A stretch of DNA of 55,677 nucleotides, taken from positions 1 to 55,677 of the forward strand of contig JAIYAV010000024.1 of NCBI GenBank assembly GCA_027488855.1, written 5' to 3'. The translations under genes and the position numbers were made by a program. Under the pieces are notes generated by a model. That model had not been told where the DNA came from and did no database searches. It worked only from the letters and a program-made list of their open reading frames with translations. Source of the DNA: Saprospiraceae bacterium. Its GTDB lineage: Bacteria; Bacteroidota; Bacteroidia; Chitinophagales; Saprospiraceae. The first letter of the stretch is position 1. The number at the start of each line of letters is the position of its first letter. Below are positions 1 to 9,600 of the stretch, piece after piece.

Positions 1-137
1 CGCAGCTCAGCTACTTCCTGATTGAGTTCGGGGTACAAATCGAGGTGCCGCTCTACCTCCTGCGTTTGATCAGGGTCGGTAATGCCTAAAACGTATTGCT
101 CCAGTAGTCCAGTTGCCAAAAAAGTCTGCTTATCCAT
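1..137 (-). CDS. Anti-sigma factor, N-terminal fragment (RskA-like)
   Basis: Reading leftward from an ATG at 137, the frame begins MDKQTFLATGLLEQYVLGIT and continues with DPDQTQEVERHLDLYPELNQ up to the window edge. The pattern 'sGLLEqYvLG...EvErhld.yPel..Ev' is typical of the N-terminal zinc-less anti-sigma domain found in Bacteroidota RskA-like anti-sigma K proteins, which hold an ECF sigma factor at the inner membrane. Only 45 residues are present, so the membrane segment and C-terminal domain cannot be checked. A partner sigma factor would be expected further upstream of this gene, inside or beyond the window edge, but none is visible here. Confidence 0.6.
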   Translation of the reverse strand, partial: MDKQTFLATGLLEQYVLGITDPDQTQEVERHLDLYPELNQEVAEL

Positions 138-189
138 AATGTTGATGTCGAAACAAAAACGAAACAGCAAAATAGGGAAAAGGTTGAAA

Positions 190-345
190 AGATTGAGAAG
201 GTTGAGGGAGGTTGAGAAGGTTTAGGCTACCGCAAGAATGGGTGTGTGTTTGTGTGTGATAGTGTGAGTGTGCCAATGGCATGTCAATGTCGCTTGCGGT
301 AGCCTCAACTTCTCAACTCCTCAACTCCTCAACTTTTTATTTATC
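190..345. repeat. Decayed palindromic repeat (family A), GT-rich loop
   Basis: A left arm at 211-236 (gttgagaaggtttaggctac then cgcaag) pairs with a right arm at 293-317 (cttgcggtagcctcaacttc then tcaac) with few mismatches. The arms are extended by degenerate gttgag/ctcaac repeats. The loop holds a GT-rich low-complexity stretch (about 241-272). The arm sequence is nearly the same as that of the large palindrome between rpoB and rpoC at 38397-38502, so both belong to one repeat family. This copy lies between the anti-sigma gene and the WG-repeat gene. Confidence 0.75.
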
Positions 346-375
346 TTCGCCCTGCGTTCTTCATCCCCGCAATCT

Positions 376-1401
376 ATGGACCAAGCATTATTCAAGATTC
401 GAGAAAAAGGAAAATTCGGCTTCATCAATCGACAAGGAGAGGTAGTTATTGAGCCACAATATTATGAGGCGGAAGACTTTTTTAATGGCTATTCCCGCAT
501 TCGACTCAACGACAAATGGGTGCCAATGGACACCCTGGGTCGTTTGTTGATCAAGCATTTTTTCAATTTTGTAGGCTATTTCGAAGAAGGTTTGGCTCGG
601 GCACAACTGGTCAATCGTTGGGGCTACATCGATCCAAAATGCAACATCGTCATCGACATTCAATACGACCAAGCGGGTGATTTTACTGAAGGTTTGGCGG
701 CAGTGAGTCGTCGTCGTCAGTATGGTTACATCGATCCGGAAGGCGACTGGGTGGTCCAACCCCAGTACGAATGGGCAGGATCGTTTAGCAAAGGGCTGGC
801 ACCAGTAGCCTGGAATGAAGGTTCCGGATTTATTGAGCCGGATGGATTTTTAGCCTTCAGTACACCTTATGAAAAATGTTTGCCCTATCAGCAGGACATT
901 GCCGTTTGTGTGCACCGCCGCCTCTGGGGCTTGATCAATCGGCAGGGTAAAACGCTTTGTGAACCCCAATATTTGTACAAAGAAGGCATTTCCAATGGCG
1001 ATTTTTTTGACGGCATGGCCATCATCTGCCGCGACAATTTGTTTGGCTTCATCAATCAAAAAGGTGAAGAAATAGTGGCCCCGCAGTATGGCGCAGTAGG
1101 CGATTTTAGCGAAGGTTTGGCCCCAGTGCAACAGGACAGACTATACGGCTACATTGATGCTACCGGACAAGAACTGATTCCGATCCAATTTCAGGATGCG
1201 AACGTGTTTTCGGAAGGACTAGCTGCCGTGAACAACAAAGGCTCCTGGGGATATATTGATCGCTCCGGGGAACTGGTTATTCCTCCGCTGTACCGCCAGG
1301 GGGGTGCGTTTAAAAATGGATTAGCGCTGGTCATCGCGGCTGGGAAGTGGGCCTATATTGATACCAAGGGGCAGCCTGTGTGGGTGGAGAATATTCGTTA
1401 A
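376..1401 (+). CDS. WG-repeat protein
   Basis: The 341-residue product is made of about nine WG repeats (PF14903 type), each with a core such as 'GYIDpeGdwVVqPQYewAGsFseGLApV'. These repeats appear in bacterial proteins of mostly unknown role, sometimes as interaction modules. No signal peptide is visible, so it is probably cytoplasmic. The ATG at 376 is chosen; an upstream GTG at 268 would add 36 residues encoded by the right arm of a palindromic repeat and is unlikely. The gene stands alone: the next gene is on the opposite strand. Function is unknown beyond the repeat architecture. Confidence 0.85.
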   Translation: MDQALFKIREKGKFGFINRQGEVVIEPQYYEAEDFFNGYSRIRLNDKWVPMDTLGRLLIKHFFNFVGYFEEGLARAQLVNRWGYIDPKCNIVIDIQYDQAGDFTEGLAAVSRRRQYGYIDPEGDWVVQPQYEWAGSFSKGLAPVAWNEGSGFIEPDGFLAFSTPYEKCLPYQQDIAVCVHRRLWGLINRQGKTLCEPQYLYKEGISNGDFFDGMAIICRDNLFGFINQKGEEIVAPQYGAVGDFSEGLAPVQQDRLYGYIDATGQELIPIQFQDANVFSEGLAAVNNKGSWGYIDRSGELVIPPLYRQGGAFKNGLALVIAAGKWAYIDTKGQPVWVENIR

Positions 1402-1461
1402 GCAGGTGGCTCAAGCACTTTAGTAGTGGGGCAAAATGAGCACTAATTTTTTTATCGCCCC

Positions 1462-2298
1462 TTATTTGCGATGCTTTTCAATGATTTCGCTTATTTCCGC
1501 TGCTGTTTTTTTAGCAATTTCTGCGATTTGATTCACCGGCATTTGTGCGGCATGCATTGCTAAAATCATTTCTTCTTTACCTTCTTCTATTCCTTTTTCG
1601 TGCTCTATGTTCGCATAAATTTTTGTTGTTTTCTTTTTTGCCTCAGCTATTTTAGCATCTTCAAGTACACTTTCAGGCATGTTTTCAATATCTGCTAGGG
1701 CTGCAGCTTTTGCTATGGCTACATTGGATAGATTAAATTTTGGGTTGCTTGGGTTTTTGATGCTGGTCAAAATAAACTCTAACCAATCTTGAATCTCTTT
1801 CGGGGTGTCGGGCGATGAATAATTTGGATTTAAAAATATCAGTTTATGGGGATAAATCTGTCTGATTTTATTGCTTAGCGTGCGTGGGTTAAGGTCAGAA
1901 ATGAGTACATCGTCTTTGATTAACTCTCCTGTTTTTTCTTTGACGACATAGGGTGAAGTCAAAACGACTATCGTATAAACATCTTGTTCAAAAGAATAGT
2001 CTTTGGAGCGGCGTTGCAAGTCTACCAGTAATGCTAAAAAATAGTGCATAAAGCGGTCAAAACTATAATCATAATCCACGCGCTGAATTTCAATGACCAC
2101 CCGCTTGTCAAAACTTTCGGCGTAAATATCCAATTTGAAATTGATGGCAGCGACTTTGCGTTCTAATTGCTTTTCGGTTTCTATGCTGGCGTTTACAACG
2201 TCCACCCCTGTAATGTCTTTCACGAATGCACGAAAAACCTCAGGGTCGGTAAATACCTTTTTAAAAAATATTTCATTGTCTAAGTTCGCTAACTGCAT
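1462..2298 (-). CDS. PD-(D/E)XK nuclease family protein (Rpn/PF12784-like)
   Basis: The 278-residue product begins MQLANLDNEIFFKKVFTDPE, and this 'D..FK.vF.dpe.l..Fl...' start followed by a 'lDi.a....rvviEiQ' core (FKLDIYAESFDKRVVIEIQR, about residues 53-72) is the signature of PD-(D/E)XK nuclease family 'transposases' related to recombination-promoting Rpn nucleases. The D and ExQ residues would bind the catalytic metal. The C-terminal third is Glu/Lys/Ala-rich and probably helical (KKKTTKIYANIEHEKGIEEG). No terminal inverted repeats flank it, so it does not look like an active transposon. It is divergent from a Uma2 gene across an AT-rich 177-bp gap, so the two may share a promoter region. 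Confidence 0.8.
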   Translation of the reverse strand: MQLANLDNEIFFKKVFTDPEVFRAFVKDITGVDVVNASIETEKQLERKVAAINFKLDIYAESFDKRVVIEIQRVDYDYSFDRFMHYFLALLVDLQRRSKDYSFEQDVYTIVVLTSPYVVKEKTGELIKDDVLISDLNPRTLSNKIRQIYPHKLIFLNPNYSSPDTPKEIQDWLEFILTSIKNPSNPKFNLSNVAIAKAAALADIENMPESVLEDAKIAEAKKKTTKIYANIEHEKGIEEGKEEMILAMHAAQMPVNQIAEIAKKTAAEISEIIEKHRK

Positions 2299-2475
2299 TT
2301 TGTGTCAAATTTTACTATTTAAAGCACAAATATACAAAACCGTAGGCTATTCTGCCATTTTTTTGTTGCCATTTCTGGGCTTATTTTCTGTAGCAAGTCC
2401 TGAGCAGGAATTAAGCGCTTTAAAAATTGGCTATTCTGCCTTATTCTGCCTATTTTTGTTAGAAATCAAGCTAAA

Positions 2476-3033
2476 ATGTCAACCCAAATTTTAAAAAAAT
2501 TGATTTCGATAGAGGAATATCACAAAATGGGTGAATATGGCATTCTCCCAGAGCGTGGTGTTGAATTAATTAAAGGAGAAATTATTGAAATGAGCCCAAT
2601 TGGAAGCCTGCATTCATCAAGAGTCAACAAATTGAATGCGCTACTAGCGCAGATTTTGGGAAAATCAGTTATCATCAGCATTCAAAACTCGGTAGTATTG
2701 AGCAATTTTTCTGAACCTGAACCAGATATTGCCATTCTTGAATACCGAGCAGATTATTATGCCACAGCTTTGCCTACGGCTGAGGATGTAAAATTGATTA
2801 TTGAAATTGCTCATTCCAGTTTTTCCTATGATCGGAAGGTTAAATTGCCATTGTATGCCGAAAGTGGAATTTCTGAACTATGGATCATTAACCTGGAGAA
2901 AGAAGAAATTGAGGTCTACTGGGAGCCAGCAGGCAATAATTACCGTTTTAGAGAGCTGCTTAGGCTTGGTGACGTTTTAAAAGCGAAGGGTTTAGATTTA
3001 GAGCTGGATGTCTCAGAAATACTATTGTGCTAG
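2476..3033 (+). CDS. Uma2 family endonuclease-like protein (DUF820)
   Basis: The 185-residue product has the Uma2/DUF820 fold, a PD-(D/E)XK relative. The visible core is 'SEPEPDIAILEYR' (about residues 76-88), then 'KLIIEIAHSSFSYDRKVKLP' (about 106-125), then a YAESGISELWIIN segment. The Asp and Glu of these motifs are the predicted metal ligands, and the Lys after SYDR matches the conserved position. Such genes are abundant in cyanobacteria and some Bacteroidota; their biological role is unsettled. The start ATG at 2476 directly precedes the conserved N-terminus (KKLISIEEYHKM). It is convergent with psd, with only 6 bases between stop codons. Confidence 0.85.
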   Translation: MSTQILKKLISIEEYHKMGEYGILPERGVELIKGEIIEMSPIGSLHSSRVNKLNALLAQILGKSVIISIQNSVVLSNFSEPEPDIAILEYRADYYATALPTAEDVKLIIEIAHSSFSYDRKVKLPLYAESGISELWIINLEKEEIEVYWEPAGNNYRFRELLRLGDVLKAKGLDLELDVSEILLC

Positions 3034-3039
3034 TTTTTT

Positions 3040-3690
3040 TCAACACACCGCAATCACATCCACATTCCCCTTCACTTTTTGCCCAATGCTCACTTTTACC
3101 TCAGCATCGAGTGGCAAAAACAAATCCACCCGCGACCCAAATTTAATGAATCCAAATTCCTGACCCTGTTCCAGGATTTGTCCAGGCTGCACATAGTACC
3201 GAATCCGCCGCGCTACCGCACCCGCGATTTGGCGCAGCAAAATTTCCACTTTCGCATTTTTGATCACCACGGTAGTCCGTTCATTTTCGGTAGAAGACTT
3301 GGGGTGCCAGGCTACCAGGTACTTGCCAGGGTGGTACTCGGCGTATTGTACAGTGCCGCCAATGGCAGCCCGATTGACGTGCACATTCAACGGCGACATA
3401 AAAATCGAGATCTGTAATCTTTTCTCCTTGAAATACTCACTTTCCTCTGCTTCCTCAATGACCACGACTTGCCCATCGGCGGGGGCATAAATGAGGCCTT
3501 CACCCAGCGTTGGGATAAGCCGTTTGGGGTTGCGAAAAAACTGTACAATCAAACCCCAGAAGCCCACACTAAGTACAGCCAACCAGGGTTGGAGAATCGG
3601 CAAAAACAGGGCGCACAAAACATTGATCCCAGCAAGCAAAAGTGAGGCGATGAGGCTGATGAGGTAACCTTCGCGGTGAATGCGTATCAT
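3040..3690 (-). CDS. psd: Phosphatidylserine decarboxylase (short, archaeal-type PSD)
   Basis: This 216-residue inner-membrane enzyme converts phosphatidylserine to phosphatidylethanolamine. One or two N-terminal membrane segments (about residues 9-50) precede 'FFRNPKR', the hallmark APADG motif (about 70-74), a central IFMSPLNVHVNRAAIGG block, and 'FGFIKFGSRVDLFLP' near the C-terminus. Self-cleavage at the Gly-Ser bond of FGSR would give the alpha chain with its pyruvoyl cofactor. The length matches the short PSD-A class. It follows cdsA by 7 bases on the same strand, so the pair would supply CDP-diacylglycerol and then process PS; a pssA gene is not seen in the window. Confidence 0.93.
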   Translation of the reverse strand: MIRIHREGYLISLIASLLLAGINVLCALFLPILQPWLAVLSVGFWGLIVQFFRNPKRLIPTLGEGLIYAPADGQVVVIEEAEESEYFKEKRLQISIFMSPLNVHVNRAAIGGTVQYAEYHPGKYLVAWHPKSSTENERTTVVIKNAKVEILLRQIAGAVARRIRYYVQPGQILEQGQEFGFIKFGSRVDLFLPLDAEVKVSIGQKVKGNVDVIAVC

Positions 3691-3697
3691 TTTTTAA

Positions 3698-4531
3698 TTA
3701 ATTTATTACCCAAAACAGATAAGCCGCCGAAAAAGGCAACTGAAACATAAATCCGTCAAAACGATCCAAAAAACCTCCATGCCCTGGCAAAAGAGCGCTG
3801 GAATCTTTGATGTTGATGCCTCTTTTGAAGCTGGATTCAACCAGATCCCCAATTGAACCAAAAACAATCACGATGATGCCCAAAACCAACCAATGCTGGA
3901 AACCAAGTTCTGGAAACAGCCGCCACAAACCCCAGGCGACGATCAAGGTAAAAAAAGCCGCACCCAGAGAGCCTTCCCAGGTTTTTTTGGGCGATATTTT
4001 GGGGAAAAGGGGGGTTTTTCCCAATTTTGATCCTACCAAATAGGCACTTGTGTCACTCGTCCAGGTCATCAGCATCAGGCCAAGTGGAATGTGGAAAGAA
4101 AAACCCGACCCGATGAACGCAAGCGCATTCAAAAGGGCGAAAGGTACACCTATATATATGGTGGTGAGAAAGATGAATCCAACTGCTTGAAAAGCCTGGG
4201 TATTGCCCTGTGACAATTCAAAAACAAAGGGCAAAAACAACAAAGGGAAAAAGGTCAGCAACATCGGCAGCCAGCAATCATCGGGAATAAAGCCCAGGTT
4301 GAGCGCACTGAGCCAGGCATAAGGCAGCCATCCCAATGCCACCCCAATGGATCGACGAATCAAGTTCTGGCGATTGTCTTCGGAGAAAATCAAACCAGTA
4401 AATTCCCACAAGCACATGCCATTGATGAAGCCAAAAAGTAGCAAAAATGGAATCTTGCCTCCAAATACCCCTCCCAACATAATTAGTACAAAAAATACGG
4501 CGGTGATAACCCTCAATCGAAGACCTCCCAT
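3698..4531 (-). CDS. cdsA: Phosphatidate cytidylyltransferase
   Basis: This 277-residue integral membrane protein makes CDP-diacylglycerol from phosphatidic acid and CTP, the branch point of phospholipid synthesis. It carries several hydrophobic segments. The family signature is complete: 'SDTSAYLVGSKLGKTPLFPK' followed by ISPKKTWEGSLGAA, then 'GSIGDLVESSFKRGINIKDS' and 'LPGHGGFLDRFDGFMF' near the end. The Asp residues of GDL.ES and LDR.D bind metal and substrate. It lies in the middle of the three-gene minus-strand operon CPBP-cdsA-psd, with gaps of 22 and 7 bases. Confidence 0.95.
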   Translation of the reverse strand: MGGLRLRVITAVFFVLIMLGGVFGGKIPFLLLFGFINGMCLWEFTGLIFSEDNRQNLIRRSIGVALGWLPYAWLSALNLGFIPDDCWLPMLLTFFPLLFLPFVFELSQGNTQAFQAVGFIFLTTIYIGVPFALLNALAFIGSGFSFHIPLGLMLMTWTSDTSAYLVGSKLGKTPLFPKISPKKTWEGSLGAAFFTLIVAWGLWRLFPELGFQHWLVLGIIVIVFGSIGDLVESSFKRGINIKDSSALLPGHGGFLDRFDGFMFQLPFSAAYLFWVIN

Positions 4532-4553
4532 ATTGTTTTTTGGTTTTTAGCTA

Positions 4554-5486
4554 TTAGACTTTTTGAACAGAAGATTGCTTGTGTAAACGACTCAAATAAT
4601 AGCCTACTGCGATCAATATGGCCAACCCCAAGATGCCCCCCAGCAAATTTGGGCTGTCGACGGCCTGATCGGGCGAAAATTGCTCAGCTTTTTCTCCCAT
4701 GAAATAATAAGCCACTACTTGCAGGCTATTGAACAAAAAATGAACCAGAATGGGCAACCACAAACTGCGCGACCAGTAAAACAGATAACCCAGGCCAGCG
4801 CCTAAAATCATCCGGGGCAAAAAACCGACAAACTGCATGTGAATGGCACTAAAAATGATCGCGGTGATCCAAATGCTGGCAATCGGGTTTTTGACAACTC
4901 TGGTCATTTGTTGCTGGACAATCCCTCGGAAAACCAATTCTTCTCCCAGCGCTGCTACAACCCCCACGGTGAGCAAGTTGAGCAACAACTCCGCAGGGCC
5001 ATCCATGTGGAGCAAAATTTTAACCAACTCGTTGGCGCTGTTTTCCATGTCTTTCATCCACGTGGGCAGCGGCAATTGTTGATTGAGCCAATAACTGGTT
5101 TGTGCAACCGGAAAAATAGCTAGCACAAATAAAACTCCTCCTGCGATGAATAACCAGCTGGGCAAGTTCCGCAATTGCAGTTTTTGCAGCCAACTGCTTC
5201 TGAAAAAAAGCAAGGCAACGGCAATTGCACCACCTGTAAAAGCAAAAAGATGGGGAAAAAGATTGGCCCAACGCGCCAAATTGCGTTGTTGTAAACTGGC
5301 ATCTTCTTTCATGTTGCCTAAAAAAGACAATCCATCCAAACCTTGCGCAAGCATCAGGCTATTCACAAGGATGGATCCAACCATTAAACCGACCAGCATG
5401 AAAGAAACCAAGCAGAGTAGAATAAACCAGGGAGAGGCCGCTCTGCGTTGAATAGGCAATTCTGAATCCGGGAGTGGGTAGTCCAT
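4554..5486 (-). CDS. CPBP family intramembrane glutamic protease
   Basis: The 310-residue multi-pass membrane protein carries the CAAX-protease/Abi signature: 'EELVFRGIVQQQMTRV' (about residues 181-196), with the two Glu and the Arg as catalytic residues. A later 'IIFSAIHMQFVGFLPRMILG' and 'PILVHFLFNSLQVV' supply the conserved His and Asn. Prokaryotic members are thought to be intramembrane proteases; no substrate can be deduced. It is the first gene of the operon with cdsA and psd. The ATG at 5486 gives a cytoplasmic N-terminus before the first membrane helix (PWFILLCLVSFMLVGLMVGS). Confidence 0.88.
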   Translation of the reverse strand: MDYPLPDSELPIQRRAASPWFILLCLVSFMLVGLMVGSILVNSLMLAQGLDGLSFLGNMKEDASLQQRNLARWANLFPHLFAFTGGAIAVALLFFRSSWLQKLQLRNLPSWLFIAGGVLFVLAIFPVAQTSYWLNQQLPLPTWMKDMENSANELVKILLHMDGPAELLLNLLTVGVVAALGEELVFRGIVQQQMTRVVKNPIASIWITAIIFSAIHMQFVGFLPRMILGAGLGYLFYWSRSLWLPILVHFLFNSLQVVAYYFMGEKAEQFSPDQAVDSPNLLGGILGLAILIAVGYYLSRLHKQSSVQKV

Positions 5487-5598
5487 GAATTTTTTTTGGT
5501 AAAATTACGTAAAGTCCTTGATCAATCGGGGAAAAAATATCGAGCTTTGCGCCTCGACTTCGCTCGGCAACCGGAGCCGAGGCACAAAACGATAAAAT

Positions 5599-6318
5599 AT
5601 GCAAACCGTCCGCCTTAGTGTCAACATCAATAAAATTGCGCTAATTCGCAATTCCAGAGGCTCCAATCAACCCGATCTCACTCAGATTGCCCGAGATTGT
5701 GAGGCATTTGGTGCGCAGGGGATCACGGTACACCCCCGCCCCGATGAACGTCACGTGCGTTTTGATGACTTACCCTTGCTCAAGGAGGTGGTAAGCACCG
5801 AATTCAACATCGAAGGCAATCCCGATGCCCGGTTTATGCGGGAAGTCACCCAGGTTCAACCCCATCAAGCGACCCTCGTGCCCGACGGCCCACAAGCCCT
5901 TACCTCCGATCAAGGCTGGGATACCTTGAAATACCAGGATTTTTTGGTGGATGTTGTTGCTCAATTGCAAGAGGCTGGTATCCGGGTCTCTATTTTTGTG
6001 GACGCCGACGAGCGACTGGTCGAAGGTGCCAAAGCCGTAGGTGCTGATCGCATCGAATTTTATACCGGGCATTACGCCAAAGATTTTCTGAAAAACCCGG
6101 AGGAAGCCGTCAAAAAACATGTGCAATGTGCTCAACTGGCCGTAAACCTCGGCTTGGGCATCAATGCTGGGCATGACTTGAACCTCCAAAACCTTAATTA
6201 TTATAAAAACGAGGTGATCGGTTTGCAAGAGGTGTCGATTGGCCATGCTTTGGTATGTGATGCCTTGTATTTCGGTTTGCAAAATACGATTCAGATGTAT
6301 TTGCGGCAATTGAATTGA
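5599..6318 (+). CDS. pdxJ: Pyridoxine 5'-phosphate synthase
   Basis: The 239-residue product matches PdxJ, which condenses 3-amino-2-oxopropyl phosphate with 1-deoxy-D-xylulose 5-phosphate to give pyridoxine 5'-phosphate in the DXP-dependent vitamin B6 pathway. Visible family motifs are 'RLSVNINKIALIRNSRG' at the N-terminus, 'GITVHPRPDERHV' (about 40-52), 'FNIEGNPD', 'VSIFVDAD', 'RIEFYTGHYA' and 'GINAGHDLNLQNL'. The length is typical for the family. It is divergent from the CPBP-cdsA-psd operon, and 5487-5598 should hold promoters for both. Confidence 0.96.
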   Translation: MQTVRLSVNINKIALIRNSRGSNQPDLTQIARDCEAFGAQGITVHPRPDERHVRFDDLPLLKEVVSTEFNIEGNPDARFMREVTQVQPHQATLVPDGPQALTSDQGWDTLKYQDFLVDVVAQLQEAGIRVSIFVDADERLVEGAKAVGADRIEFYTGHYAKDFLKNPEEAVKKHVQCAQLAVNLGLGINAGHDLNLQNLNYYKNEVIGLQEVSIGHALVCDALYFGLQNTIQMYLRQLN

Positions 6319-6660
6319 AATTAACGTCAAAACCTTGATTGAAGAGAATAATAAGTTCGCAAAATAAACCACTGTTTTTGACTGATAATTGACAAATTTT
6401 AAATTTTAGGGCAGAAAATTGATGAAAGCAGTGGTTTAAAGCGTACTATGCCCCCTCATTGCCAGGAAAGAGAACGGAACATTGTTTGAATTCCCACCCA
6501 TCAGATCGCAGTTTTTGCTATTTTCCGTCAAAACGGAAGATTTTTTCACGATTTCCACGAACAATTTTCAAAAACTTGACAAAATGTTAGTGCAATCGTA
6601 AACAATAGCCTAATTTTGGCTAAGGATTGGTTTAACAAAACAAGTAAAATCGAATTTAGT
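6319..6660. other. Intergenic region upstream of the first susC
   Basis: No open frame here looks like a gene. The last part (about 6586-6625) closely matches the region upstream of the second susC, including the promoter described separately. The earlier part is AT-rich, and I see no clear terminator for pdxJ or structured RNA. Confidence 0.6.
6590..6618 (+). promoter_or_regulatory. Bacteroidota promoter of susC operon 1
   Basis: TAATTTTG at 6611-6618 fits the Bacteroidota -7 consensus TAnnTTTG. It lies about 43 bases before the susC ATG. The preceding segment 'ttagtgcaatcgtaaacaat' aligns with 'ttattgcaattttgaacaat' before the second susC, which has a TTG -33 element at the matching place; here the -33 element is weaker (TAG in place of TTG). 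Confidence 0.6.
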
Positions 6661-9600
6661 ATGAAAAAACACTTACTAGCACTTGTGCTGGTGGTTGCTG
6701 CTATTGTACCCGCATTAGCCCAACGAACCATCACAGGCAAAGTGACCGACACAAAAGGCGAAGCGCTCATCGGAGCCAACATTTTTGTGTTGAAGACGAC
6801 CGTTGGAACAGTATCCGACGTAAACGGTAGCTTCACATTAGCCTTACCCGCCGGAGCAGAAGTCATCTCCATCAGCTACACGGGTTTTACCACCAAAGAA
6901 GTTGAAGTTGGCAACCTTTCAACCATTGATGTGCAATTGGAAGAAGGTTCTATTCTGAATGAAGTGGTCGTTACGGCGCTGGGTATTTCAAAACAACCTA
7001 AAGAATTGGGTTACTCGGTTGCGCGCATTTCTGGCGACGACATTACCCAAGGTAAGGTGACCAACCTCCAAAACGGTTTGGTAGGTAAAGTATCGGGGCT
7101 TAACGTATCTACTGTCAACAACGGCGTGAATGCAGACACTCGGATTGTACTCCGGGGTATTCGCTCCTTGCTCGGTAACAACCAGGCACTCTTGGTTGTG
7201 GACGGTACACCAGTAGCACTGAGCTTCATCAACTCCATCAACCCCAATGACGTGCAGAGCGTCAACGTACTGAAAGGTGCGAACGCAGCTGCACTGTACG
7301 GCCCAGAAGGGGTGAACGGGGTAATCGTAGTCAACACCAAAAAAGGTTCTTCAGGCAGTAAACCACAAATCACGGTAGGCAACACTACCTTGTTTGAAGA
7401 CATCTCTGTCTTTATGAAAATGCAAGACCGCTTTGGTTCTGGTTCTGCATTTAACTCCTTTGGTGATGGTATTTATGACCCTATCGAAAACCAGTCTTGG
7501 GGTCCAGCGTTTGACGGTACCATCCGTGAAGTAGGCCAGGTTACTGAAGACGGAAAGCTTCAGGAGTTGCCTTACACTTTTTTGCCTGATGAAAAAAGGA
7601 ATTTTTTCAATACTGGGGTGAACATCCAAAACGATGTTTCAGTAAGCAGTGGCGATGACAAGTCGAACTTCTTCTTGTCAGTTCAGAATGTACAAATCAA
7701 AGGCATCATGCCTAGTGATGTTGGCGATCGTACCACCGTGCGTTTGAATGCCGGGAAAACCTTAGGTATTTTCAACGCATCCATGAACTTTGGCTACACG
7801 CAGAAGAATTCGGATTTGACTCCACTGACGGGTTCCATCTACGATCAGGTATTCCAGGCACCAGGGCAAATTCCAATTACCCGCTACAAGGATTTCCAAA
7901 ATGATTATTGGTCCAACCGCAATAATTATTACAACGACTATTTTGCCAACCCTTACGAAACGATCTACAACGATCGCGTTGACAGCAGATCGGATGAGTT
8001 CTTCGGCAACGTTGCCTTGACTTTGAAGCCAACCAAGTGGATGAGCATCACCAACCGGATGGGGTATACCCTCACGTCTTCGCTTAACCACTTCATCAGC
8101 CGCAGGGTTAACTATTCTGACTTTGCGATCAGCCACCGTTCCTTTGCTTCAGGTGGTGGTCGTACTGCTTCGGTATCGGATTTTAATGGTTTCTCCAATC
8201 GTTTGAACAACGAATTGATCTTGACTACCGACAATACTGTAGGTAAGTTGAACATCAAAGGTTTGTTGGGTAATTTGATCCGTCAAACTTCTTCCAAGAG
8301 CACCTCGGTATCCGGCGGTAACCTGGTTATCCCCACACTGTTCAACGTAGCCAACCGTACCGGGGAACCTGGTGCTAGTTCCTCTTTCTTTGATAGCAGA
8401 TTGAACTCCGTATTCGGAAGTGTGGCATTTGGCTACGACGATTGGGCGTTTGTGGAAGTCACTGGTCGCAACGACTGGGACAGCCGTTTGCCTAAGGAGA
8501 ATCGCTCTTATTTCTACCCAGGGGTAAGTGCTTCGGTGATTTTGACGGACTTGTTTGAAGGCTTGGGCGAGGGCCCAGTCATCAACTCCATCAAATTGAA
8601 GGGGGCTTATGCCAGAACGGGTAACGTAAACTTGGACATCTATTCACTGGAATCGATTTTCTTCCAAGCTGGTGGATTCCCCTTTGGTACCCTCGCGGGC
8701 TTTACAGCTGACAATAGAATCAACAACCCCAACATTCGCCCTGAGGTAGTAAAATCTACTGAGATTGGTGCTGAATTTGGCTTGTTCAAAAACAAAGTAC
8801 TGTTCGACATCGCTTACTACTTCCAAAACAACAACGATCAGGTTGTTCCGATCCAAATTTCTTCTTCAACTGGCTACACTTCTGCCTTGTTGAACGCGGC
8901 TGAATTCAACAACCGTGGTTTGGAAATTGACCTGAAATTGTTGCCTTTGATCGAAGCAGGTGGTTTCCGTTGGGAAATGTCTGCCAACTATACCTACAAT
9001 ACTTCAGAAGTAATCTCTATTTACGAGGGTTTGAACGAATTGTTGGTGGGTAACACGTCTTATGTTATCAAAGGATTACCAGCCTATACCCACAAATTGG
9101 TGGATTGGGAGCGTACACCTGAAGGTAAAGTTATTGTCGATCCAGTCAGCGGGTATCCCAAGCAGGCAACGACTAGTACAACCTTTGGCAACACCAACCC
9201 AAATCACATCTTTGGGCTCAATACAGATTTGACTTACAAGGATTTCAACTTGCGGGTGGTAGCAGAATACCGTGGTGGCAACTACATCTTCAATGACATT
9301 GGCCGTAGTACAGACTTTACGGGTATCACTGCACTGAGTGCAACCAATGGTCGTCAGCGCTTTGTATTCCCCAACTCGGTTTACTCTACCGATGGTGGCA
9401 CCACTTATGTAGAAAACACGGACATCGCGGTAAACAACGCACATTATGCCTTCTTGCAGGATGGTCGTTTCCGCAATACCCAAACCAACTACTACAGCTC
9501 GGCTGCATTCTGGAAATTGCGTGAAGTAGCGTTGACTTATTCCGTGCCAAAGAAATTATTGGGTGGCGGAAAATTCATCTCCAGAGCAACCGTTTCATTG

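Noticed and set aside
268-375. N-terminal extension of the WG-repeat protein from a GTG at 268
   Set aside because: The extra 36 residues are encoded by the arm of a palindromic repeat and do not resemble the WG family; the ATG at 376 starts the repeat-containing part.
1462-2298. Active transposon carrying the PD-(D/E)XK gene
   Set aside because: No terminal inverted repeats or target duplications flank the gene, and the neighbours look undisturbed.
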